6,905 bases of DNA from NCBI GenBank assembly GCA_004555705.1, contig SFHI01000118.1, positions 1 through 6,905 on the forward strand, in the 5' to 3' direction. The position numbers and the translations under genes were made by a program. The notes below the pieces were generated by a model, which saw only the letters and a list, made by a program, of their open reading frames with translations, was not told the DNA's origin and searched no databases. This DNA is from Clostridiales bacterium (GTDB taxonomy: Bacteria > Bacillota > Clostridia > Oscillospirales > Oscillospiraceae). Of the stretch, positions 1 through 4,811 are shown piece by piece (position 1 is the first letter of the stretch; each line of letters opens with the position of its first letter).

Positions 1-228
1 AATCTCCCGCTTGCCGAAGGAGTGGTTGCCCAGGGTGATGACATCCGCCCCGGCGTCCAGAATGTCCTCCGCCTGGTCCGGGGTGATGCCCACCACGCTG
101 GCGTTCTCCCCGTTGACGATGACAAAATCCGCCCCCAGGCTGTTTTTCAGCCTGCGCAGGCTCCGCCGGACCCGCTCCATCCCCGGAGCGCCCACCACGT
201 CGCCTACGCATAATACCCGAATCTCCAT
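1..228 (-). CDS. ymdB: YmdB-type metallophosphoesterase, N-terminal 76 residues (cut by window edge)
   Basis: This is the 5' end of a gene that leaves the window on the left. The visible protein starts MEIRVLCVGDVVGAPG and contains VIVNGENAS (about residues 37-45) and ITLGNHSFGK (about 64-73). These correspond to the metal-binding GD, NGEN and GNH motifs of the YmdB family (TIGR00282, calcineurin-like fold), whose members hydrolyse 2',3'-cyclic nucleotides in the cytoplasm and affect RNA turnover and multicellular behaviour in Bacillus. The start is well supported: ATG at 228-226 is preceded by AGGAGG (complement of 236-241) with a 7-base spacer. In many Firmicutes ymdB follows the RNase Y gene. 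Here the upstream neighbour on the same strand is an AraC-type regulator, about 270 bases away across a repeat element, so co-transcription is uncertain. I see no convincing promoter directly upstream. Confidence 0.88.
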   Translation of the reverse strand, partial: MEIRVLCVGDVVGAPGMERVRRSLRRLKNSLGADFVIVNGENASVVGITPDQAEDILDAGADVITLGNHSFGKREI

Positions 229-262
229 CCGATTTCCTCCTGTTACCCATGGATAAATCGAT

Positions 263-286
263 CAATTGGTGTTTGACGGCTTCGCC
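263..286 (+). repeat. Boundary motif of the 230-240 bp repeat family, isolated copy
   Basis: CAATTGGTGTTTG followed by ACGGCTTCGCC closely matches the ends of the two larger repeats at 3210-3438 and 4515-4756 (AAATTGGTGTTTGTCGCTTC). It lies between the ymdB ribosome binding site and heptad element A. It looks like a solo end or remnant; the rest of the large repeat is absent here. Confidence 0.5.
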
Positions 287-292
287 GAATTT

Positions 293-489
293 ACAATTGA
301 CAATTGACAGTTGACAATTATTGTGTCCCTACGGGACAATTTTGAAATAAAGCTGCACATCTTCGGTTGTAATTGTTTTCATTCCGAAGGAATTCCTTAA
401 TTGTCAATTATCAACACGAAACCATCTCATCCCGAGAGGATACCATAATTTCCCAATTGTCAATTGTCAATTGTGAATTGTCAATTCAC
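293..489. repeat. Heptad-array element A, apparently composite
   Basis: The left end (293-320) is a tandem array of ATTGACA units, the innermost full unit being GTTGACA. The right end (454-489) is the inverted version, AATTGTC repeated with one AATTGTG variant. Just inside the left array is a hairpin, TGTCCC-TAC-GGGACA (324-338). Just inside the right array is ATCC-CGAGA-GGAT (429-441). A third end-like piece lies in the middle: hairpin ATTCC-GAA-GGAAT (381-393) followed by TTAATTGTCAATTATC (397-412). The element therefore reads as one complete unit (293-415) followed by the right half of another. It fills almost the whole gap between the AraC gene and ymdB. It contains no ORF of note. On transcription, its inverted ends could fold into a long stem and help end the AraC transcript. 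Confidence 0.75.
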
Positions 490-495
490 CCGTTC

Positions 496-1647
496 TCACC
501 TTACGGATTTGGCGTACTCCGTTGGGGTGATGCCAAACTTTTCCTTGAACTGCCGGGAGAAATGGTGCACCGTGGAGTATTGCAGCTGGGCCGCGATCTC
601 CGTGAAGGAAAGGTTATTCTCCCGGATCATCTGCTTGCTCTCCTGGAGCTTGATCCGCCGGATGTATTCCCCCGGGGAAATCTGCAGATTCTTATGAAAC
701 AGGGCTGTCAGGTAGCTGGGGCTCACCTCCACCTGGGCAGCCACCATGGGCACCGACAATTTTTCCCGGATGTGGGTGGTGATGAACTGCTGGGCCCTGC
801 GGATGATCTCGTTTTCGCTGTGGACGGCATTGACGGTCTGGAGCTTCCGGTTCCCGGAACCCGCCGCGTCCCGCAGCAGGTATTGCAGCAGCAGATTCAG
901 CTGGGACAGTATAATATCCCGGGAAAACAGGTCCATCCGCTCCTGCTCGATGAGCATCTGCTCCAGAAGCCGAATCACATTCTGCGGCGGCGTAAAGCTG
1001 CGGTTTAGCAGTGGGGTCAGGTCCCCCCCGCCCACGTCAAAGGAAATGGTCACGAACCGGGGGGCCACCCCGATATCCGCGTACTGCATATGCCACTGAT
1101 TTGGCCCGTAGAGCACCAGGTCCCCCTGCTTCAGCAGCAGGTCCTTCCCATCCACCACGCTGTGCAGCTCCCCCCGGTCCACATAGGTCAGCTCCGGCAT
1201 GGGGTGGGACTCCCCGGGGAACAGGAAGCCCTGCTCCTTTTCCTGGTAGAAGAAGGTGTAGATGGCCTCCACCCGCTGCCGGTGCTCCAGCCGCAGGCAC
1301 TCCATGGTGCGCTTGCCCAGTATTTCCGGCTCCTGGGCGTAGGAAATGGTCACGCAGACGCTGCTGACGAAGGGGCTCAGGGCGAAGAGGACCCCCTTGC
1401 TCAGCGCCGCGGGCTTGTCCAGGTAGAAATGCTCAAAGTGTTCCCCGTCCAGGCTGACGGAAAGCACCGCCAGAACCGTGGCGCTGCGGAGCCTTACCTC
1501 GGATTTCGCCCGGAACACCTCCGCCTCCCCGGGGGTGCCTCCCAGTTCCAGTTCCCGGACGGTTTCGCCGCTTCTGCCGCTTTTGGTGCGCTCGGACAGC
1601 ACCGAGCCGTACTTCTGAAAGCTCACCTGGTTCAAATTCCGGATCAT
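496..1647 (-). CDS. AraC-family transcriptional regulator with cupin-type sensor domain
   Basis: The 383-residue protein carries a typical AraC/XylS DNA-binding region at its C-terminus. The two helix-turn-helix units are at about 297-319 (VAAQVEVSPSYLTALFHK) and 347-369 (FTEIAAQLQYSTVHHFSRQF), followed by the family signature GITPTEYAK (372-380). Residues about 140-190 resemble a cupin/AraC-binding fold (PELTYVDRGELHSVVDGK, then GDLVLYGPNQWH), which usually binds a small ligand, often a sugar. The first 120 or so residues match nothing I recognise and make the protein longer than the usual 270-300 residue cupin regulators. I chose ATG at 1647-1645 because a GGGGGAG ribosome binding site lies 8-10 bases upstream; a GTG at 1683 in the same frame lies inside the promoter-proximal hairpin. 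The gene has its own promoter. No neighbour suggests a target operon, so the ligand and regulon are unknown. Confidence 0.9.
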   Translation of the reverse strand: MIRNLNQVSFQKYGSVLSERTKSGRSGETVRELELGGTPGEAEVFRAKSEVRLRSATVLAVLSVSLDGEHFEHFYLDKPAALSKGVLFALSPFVSSVCVTISYAQEPEILGKRTMECLRLEHRQRVEAIYTFFYQEKEQGFLFPGESHPMPELTYVDRGELHSVVDGKDLLLKQGDLVLYGPNQWHMQYADIGVAPRFVTISFDVGGGDLTPLLNRSFTPPQNVIRLLEQMLIEQERMDLFSRDIILSQLNLLLQYLLRDAAGSGNRKLQTVNAVHSENEIIRRAQQFITTHIREKLSVPMVAAQVEVSPSYLTALFHKNLQISPGEYIRRIKLQESKQMIRENNLSFTEIAAQLQYSTVHHFSRQFKEKFGITPTEYAKSVR

Positions 1648-1673
1648 TTTCCCATCTCTCCCCCAAAAATAAT

Positions 1674-1692
1674 GGAGCCGCACCGCGGCTCC
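1674..1692. promoter_or_regulatory. Perfect 8-bp inverted repeat at the AraC-gene transcription start
   Basis: GGAGCCGC-ACC-GCGGCTCC is a perfect palindrome with a 3-base centre. It begins 3 bases after the -10 box of the AraC-gene promoter, so the expected start of transcription falls inside it. It could be an operator for a dimeric repressor, or a hairpin at the 5' end of the mRNA. On the minus strand it is followed by ATTATTTTT, so a leader terminator is a third possibility. Confidence 0.6.
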
Positions 1693-1695
1693 TTT

Positions 1696-1724
1696 ATTAT
1701 ATCCAAAAAAGTCGAAAATGGCAA
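1696..1724 (-). promoter_or_regulatory. Sigma-70 type promoter of the AraC-family gene
   Basis: On the minus strand TTGCCA (1724-1719, five of six consensus bases) is followed by a 17-base spacer and a perfect TATAAT (1701-1696). The predicted start is near 1689, leaving a leader of about 40 bases with the palindrome and the GGGGGAG ribosome binding site. Confidence 0.8.
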
Positions 1725-1762
1725 ATCAAATCCTGTAGAAAATCCAGGTGCGGACATAGTCA

Positions 1763-1911
1763 GAATTGACAATTGACAATTGACAGTTGACAATTAATTG
1801 CTTCCGGCCGGATATAATATCAAATTTCAGAACAAATCGCCAGAATCATTTTTCATCGTCCCGGAGGAACACAATCATTGTCAATTGTTCAATTGTCAAT
1901 TGTCAATTGAA
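1763..1911. repeat. Heptad-array element B
   Basis: The left array (1763-1800) has three ATTGACA units and an innermost GTTGACA. The right array (1876-1911) is the inverted version with one 8-base unit (ATTGTTCA). A palindrome TCCGGCCGGA (1803-1812) lies just inside the left array, and an imperfect hairpin GTCCC-GGA-GGAAC (about 1858-1870) just inside the right one. The 75 or so bases of interior share nothing obvious with element A. The right array abuts the obgE stop codon (TAA at 1914-1916) within about 3 bases, so the element lies in the obgE-AraC gap. It may act in obgE transcription termination; no classical hairpin plus U-tract is visible there. Confidence 0.75.
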
Positions 1912-1913
1912 AT

Positions 1914-3188
1914 TTACCGCATATACTCGAATTCCAGGTCGTAAATATCCACCGTGTCCCCGTCCTGGATGCCCATTTCCTCCAATCGGGCGAAGAGGCC
2001 GGATTTGCGCAGCTGGGTGTCAAAGTAGTTCCGGGATTCGTAGTCGTCGAAATTGATATTCTCCACCAGCCGGGAAAGCCACTCGCCGGTAATGAGCCAG
2101 GTGCTGCCCTCGTGCTCGATCACAAAATCCTCGGGGTTCACCGCCTCGGCGCCGGGTTCCTCATAGTCCGGCTCGTAAACCGTCACGGGGGGCAGGGTCC
2201 GCAGCCGCTCCGCCACCACCCGCATGAGGTTTTTGGTACCCTGGGTGGTCGCCGCGCTGATCTCGTAGAGCTCACAGCCCGCGGCCTCCACCACGGCCCG
2301 GAGCCTGGCAAGATTGTCGCTGTCCGGGGGAAGCAGGTCGCACTTGTTGGCCGCCACGATCATGGGCCGGTTGCTCAGGTCCACGCTGTAGTTTGCCAGC
2401 TCGTCGCAGATGGCGTTAAAATCCTCCACCGGGTCCCGGCCCTCGCTGCCGGACACGTCCACAACGTGAACCAGCAGACGGCACCGGTCGATATGACGCA
2501 GGAAGTCGTGGCCCAATCCCGCGCCCTCCGCGGCTCCTTCGATGATGCCGGGGATGTCCGCCATGACGAAGGACACGCCCTCGTCCACGTAGATGACCCC
2601 CAGATTGGGAAACAGGGTGGTAAAATGATAATTGGCGATCTTGGGTCGGGCGTTGGAGGTGACAGAAAGCAATGTGGATTTTCCCACATTGGGGAAGCCC
2701 ACCAGGCCCACGTCCGCCAGCAGCTTTAATTCCAGAATCACATCCCGCTCCTGGCCCTTCAGGCCCGCCTTGGCGAATCTCGGCACCTGCCGGGTGGGGG
2801 TGGCGTAGTGGGCATTGCCCCAGCCGCCCCGGCCGCCTTTGGCGATGACGAAGTCCTCCCCGGTGGACATATCCACGATGATCCGGTTGGACTCCGCGTC
2901 CCGCACCACCGTGCCCCGGGGCACCTCCACAATGAGAGGCTCCCCCCGCTTGCCGCTCATCTTCCGGCCCGCGCCGTTGGCCCCGGCCTGGGCGGCGTAC
3001 TTGCGCTTATAGCGAAAATCCAGCAGCGTGGACAGGTTGTCGTTGACCCGGAGGATCACGCTGCCCCCGTGTCCCCCGTCCCCGCCGTCGGGGCCGCCGG
3101 AGGCCACATATTTCTCCCGGTGGAAGGCCACCGCCCCGTCGCCTCCCCGTCCGCCGACCACCGTGATGCGAACTTTATCTACGAACAT
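1914..3188 (-). CDS. obgE: GTPase Obg (ObgE/CgtA)
   Basis: The 424-residue protein is a complete Obg GTPase, which binds the 50S ribosomal subunit late in assembly and links ribosome maturation to growth and stress. The N-terminal glycine-rich Obg fold covers about 1-158 (VGGRGGDGAVAFHREKYV, GGPDGGDGGHGGSV). The G domain follows with G1 GFPNVGKS (164-171), the G2 threonines near 190-191, G3 DIPG (211-214), G4 NKCD (281-284) and G5 SAA (311-313). The C-terminal OCT domain found in many Firmicutes Obg proteins covers about 345-424. ATG at 3188-3186 has AGGAGG (complement of 3196-3201) 7 bases upstream. In many Firmicutes obg follows rpmA in one operon. Here a terminator and a repeat element intervene, so obgE probably needs its own promoter, which I cannot identify with confidence. 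Confidence 0.98.
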   Translation of the reverse strand: MFVDKVRITVVGGRGGDGAVAFHREKYVASGGPDGGDGGHGGSVILRVNDNLSTLLDFRYKRKYAAQAGANGAGRKMSGKRGEPLIVEVPRGTVVRDAESNRIIVDMSTGEDFVIAKGGRGGWGNAHYATPTRQVPRFAKAGLKGQERDVILELKLLADVGLVGFPNVGKSTLLSVTSNARPKIANYHFTTLFPNLGVIYVDEGVSFVMADIPGIIEGAAEGAGLGHDFLRHIDRCRLLVHVVDVSGSEGRDPVEDFNAICDELANYSVDLSNRPMIVAANKCDLLPPDSDNLARLRAVVEAAGCELYEISAATTQGTKNLMRVVAERLRTLPPVTVYEPDYEEPGAEAVNPEDFVIEHEGSTWLITGEWLSRLVENINFDDYESRNYFDTQLRKSGLFARLEEMGIQDGDTVDIYDLEFEYMR

Positions 3189-3209
3189 ACTCTAACCTCC
3201 TATACCCCA

Positions 3210-3438
3210 ACAGAGCGGCAAATTGGGAGTTTGTCGCTTCGCCTCAAAGTTTCCTGTCATTGCGAGCCAGTGCGCACACTGGCGTGGCAATCCCCCGGTT
3301 AGAGGCGAAATGTACGAAAGACGGACAAACGCCCTAACAAACCGCCCTGAATTGTTGGGGGATTGCCACACCAGGCTGCGGCCTGGTTCGCAATGACAGT
3401 TCTATTATAGCGCTACAAACAACAATTTATCGCTCTGT
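3210..3438. repeat. Hairpin-rich repeat, family 2, copy 1
   Basis: The element is about 229 bp with imperfect inverted ends: ACAGAGCG (3210-3217) and CGCTCTGT (3431-3438), each next to an AAATTG-like stretch. Each arm has the widespread core TGTCATTGCGA...TGGCAATCCCCC around a hairpin: GCCAGTG-CGCA-CACTGGC (3266-3283) on the left and ACCAGGC-TGCG-GCCTGGT (3370-3387) on the right. The middle shares TAGAGGCGAAATGTAC with copy 2 and then diverges. Bases 3229-3296 are the exact reverse complement of 4681-4748 in copy 2. No transposase is encoded, so it resembles a MITE or REP-type element. It occupies the whole obgE-rpmA gap and supplies the upstream leader of obgE. Confidence 0.8.
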
Positions 3439-3444
3439 CAAACC

Positions 3445-3483
3445 CTAAAAAAGGACTGCCGCAAGTAGTTTGCGGCAGTCCTT
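3445..3483 (-). terminator. Intrinsic terminator of the rplU-prp-rpmA operon
   Basis: A perfect 14-bp stem (3451-3464 with 3470-3483, AAGGACTGCCGCAA and its complement) closes a 5-base loop GTAGT. On the minus strand it is followed by a run of six T. It begins about 16 bases after the rpmA stop codon. Confidence 0.93.
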
Positions 3484-3499
3484 CGCCTTTATGCGCACA

Positions 3500-3781
3500 T
3501 TACTGCTCGGCGTACACGGAGCACTGCCGGCGATCCTTACCCTTGCGCTCGAACTTGACGGTACCGTCAACCAGGGCGAACAGGGTGTCATCCTTGCCGA
3601 TGCCCACGTTGACACCGGGATGGATGTGGGTGCCTCTCTGGCGGACCAGGATGTTGCCGGCCAGAACGGCCTGACCGTCGGCACGCTTCACGCCCAGACG
3701 CTTGGACTCGGAATCACGGCCGTTCTTGGTGGAACCGCCGCCCTTGTGGTGAGCGAAGAACTGAATGCCAATCTTCAGCAT
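3500..3781 (-). CDS. rpmA: 50S ribosomal protein L27
   Basis: The 93-residue protein is a full-length bacterial L27, which sits near the peptidyl-transferase centre of the 50S subunit. It starts MLKIGIQFFAHHKGGGS. The first nine residues, ending in FF, are the Firmicutes extension removed by the Prp protease, leaving a mature N-terminus AHHKGGG. The body NGRDSESKRLGVKR...GNILVRQRGTHIHPG is typical of the family. The start is fixed by homology, but no Shine-Dalgarno sequence lies in the 20 bases upstream (...CACCCTGACCCTTCCCG-ATG), which is unusual for a highly expressed ribosomal gene and unlike every other gene here. The first 68 bases overlap the prp reading frame. Together these suggest that the natural rpmA leader has been lost, in the genome or in the assembly. 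A strong terminator follows the gene. Confidence 0.97.
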   Translation of the reverse strand: MLKIGIQFFAHHKGGGSTKNGRDSESKRLGVKRADGQAVLAGNILVRQRGTHIHPGVNVGIGKDDTLFALVDGTVKFERKGKDRRQCSVYAEQ

Positions 3782-3995
3782 CGGGAAGGGTCAGGGTGAT
3801 ACGAGCCTGCTCGTCCTTGACCCGAACCTTGGCCTTGGCCCCGCACACATCGTTGATGGTGGCCTCCGCCATGGCAACAGCCGCGCTGACCGCGGCACAG
3901 ACAATGTCCGCGCCCTCCTCGGCATAGCCGCTGTGCCCCGAGACGCTGAATCCGGTGATCCGGTCATCCTCGGTAAAAAACTCGCATCTTGTCAT
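3714..3995 (-). CDS. prp: Prp-type ribosomal processing cysteine protease, C-terminally truncated
   Basis: The 93-residue reading frame (MTRCEFFTEDDRITGFSV...) is the YsxB/Prp family, a cysteine protease that trims the N-terminal extension of L27 before ribosome assembly. The catalytic histidine is in SGHSGY (His21) and the catalytic cysteine in DIVCAAVSA (Cys33). The recognisable protein ends at about ITLTLP (residue 71). The last 22 residues come from reading the start of rpmA in another frame and stop at a chance TGA. Relatives are about 105-112 residues and end in a further helix, so about 35 native residues appear to be missing. ATG at 3995-3993 lies 2 bases after the rplU stop with no clear ribosome binding site, which suggests translational coupling to rplU. 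The position between rplU and rpmA is the standard one for Prp. Confidence 0.85.
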   Translation of the reverse strand: MTRCEFFTEDDRITGFSVSGHSGYAEEGADIVCAAVSAAVAMAEATINDVCGAKAKVRVKDEQARITLTLPDAEDWHSVLRSPQGRRFHQERP

Positions 3996-3997
3996 AA

Positions 3998-4309
3998 TTA
4001 CAGAGCGATCTTGGTGATCTCCACCTTGGTGTAGGGCTGACGATGGCCGATCTTCTTCTTCTCGTTCTTCTTGGCCTTGTACTTGAAGACGGTGATCTTC
4101 TTGCCCTTGCCGTTCTTGAGAACCTTGGCCTCCACGGCAGCGCCCTCCACGACGGGAGCGCCGATCTTGGAGTTCTCGCCGTCCAGCACCGCCAGAACCT
4201 GGTCGAACTTCACGACCTCCTCGGCCTCGGCGCCCAGCTTCTCCACATACAGGACGTCGCCCTCGGAAACGGTGTACTGCTTGCCTCCGGTCACGATAAC
4301 TGCTTTCAT
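3998..4309 (-). CDS. rplU: 50S ribosomal protein L21
   Basis: The 103-residue protein is L21, a primary 23S rRNA-binding protein of the 50S subunit, at its normal length. MKAVIVTGGKQYTVSEGDVL at the N-terminus, the basic stretch KYKAKKNEKKKIGHRQPYT (about 76-94) and the ending KVEITKIAL are all typical. ATG at 4309-4307 is preceded by AGGTGA (complement of 4316-4321) with a 6-base spacer. It is the first gene of the rplU-prp-rpmA operon, with a strong promoter and a structured leader upstream. The stop TAA (4000-3998) is 2 bases from the prp start. Confidence 0.98.
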   Translation of the reverse strand: MKAVIVTGGKQYTVSEGDVLYVEKLGAEAEEVVKFDQVLAVLDGENSKIGAPVVEGAAVEAKVLKNGKGKKITVFKYKAKKNEKKKIGHRQPYTKVEITKIAL

Positions 4310-4393
4310 GTTGTTTCACCTACTTTATATTGTGTAGTCTCGCTCTTAAGGCGGGTGCTTTGGGCGCACCAACTTAAGCCTCTTCAATGCGGC
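4310..4393 (-). promoter_or_regulatory. Structured rplU leader, probable L21 leader
   Basis: About 84 bases separate the predicted transcription start from the rplU start codon. They fold into a two-part hairpin: CTTAAG (4373-4378) with CTTAAG (4345-4350), enclosing GGTGC with GCACC (4366-4370 and 4354-4358) around a 7-base loop. Firmicutes rplU mRNAs often carry a conserved L21 leader, thought to mediate autoregulation by the ribosomal protein. Position and structure fit, but I could not match it to the Rfam model. Confidence 0.55.
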
Positions 4394-4399
4394 TTGTAC

Positions 4400-4428
4400 A
4401 TTCTACCACCGGGCTTGGCAAAAGTCAA
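4400..4428 (-). promoter_or_regulatory. Promoter of the rplU-prp-rpmA operon
   Basis: On the minus strand TTGACT (4428-4423) is followed by a 17-base spacer and TAGAAT (4405-4400), five of six consensus bases in each box. The predicted start is near 4393. Confidence 0.85.
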
Positions 4429-4470
4429 GGACTTTTTGTGGTTTTTCTTCGGAATTTCCGTCAGAAGAGG

Positions 4471-4499
4471 TTGTTTTCCGGAGCATCCTGTGTTATAAT
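4471..4499 (+). promoter_or_regulatory. Probable promoter of the DivIVA-like gene
   Basis: TTGTTT (4471-4476), a 17-base spacer and a perfect TATAAT (4494-4499). It is divergent from the rplU promoter and about 310 bases upstream of the next plus-strand start codon. Repeat family 2 copy 2 (4515-4756) lies between promoter and gene, so the mRNA leader would contain the whole repeat. Confidence 0.6.
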
Positions 4500-4514
4500 C
4501 TGAAAGAATCTGAT

Positions 4515-4756
4515 AAATTGGTGTTTGAAAGAGTGCGCTGCAAATTACCTGTCATTGCGAACCAGTGCGCACACTGGTGTGGCAATCCCCCAAATAGAGG
4601 AGAAATGTACCGAATAGCACCCAGAAAAACGGGGATTGTTACGGTTCTTGGTGGTAATCGCTACCTGGTTCCATGGGGCCGGGGGATTGCCACGCCAGTG
4701 TGCGCACTGGCTCGCAATGACAGGAAACTTTGAGGCGAAGCGACAAACACCAATTT
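4515..4756. repeat. Hairpin-rich repeat, family 2, copy 2
   Basis: The element is about 242 bp with inverted ends AAATTGGTGTTTG (4515-4527) and CAAACACCAATTT (4744-4756). The arms hold the same core as copy 1, with hairpins ACCAGTG-CGCA-CACTGGT (4561-4578) and GCCAGTG-TGCG-CACTGGC (4694-4711). The interior after TAGAGGAGAAATGTACC differs from copy 1. It carries no transposase gene. It sits between the plus-strand promoter and the DivIVA-like gene and would be transcribed as leader RNA. Confidence 0.8.
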
Positions 4757-4811
4757 CTCTTCCCATTTCTTTCTTTAATCCCAATGTATCTCATTCAAGG
4801 AGGGTCTTTTT

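Noticed and set aside
454..489. Heptad arrays as a CRISPR array
   Set aside because: The unit is 7 bases with no spacers and no cas genes nearby.
1645..1683. GTG start at 1683 for the AraC-family gene
   Set aside because: It lies inside the promoter-proximal palindrome, close to the predicted transcription start, with no room for a ribosome binding site. ATG at 1647 has one.
373..1776. Long plus-strand open frames opposite the AraC-family gene
   Set aside because: They are antisense shadows of a gene with clear AraC motifs, promoter and ribosome binding site, and their translations show no family features.
1787..1818. Promoter inside element B (TTGACA and TATAAT)
   Set aside because: The 20-base spacing is too long for a normal promoter, and the plus direction leads antisense into obgE. 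It is kept only as a finding about the arrays.
3714..4319. A 201-residue protein spanning rplU and prp
   Set aside because: The first part is L21 read out of frame. The real Prp begins at 3995 with MTRCEFF.
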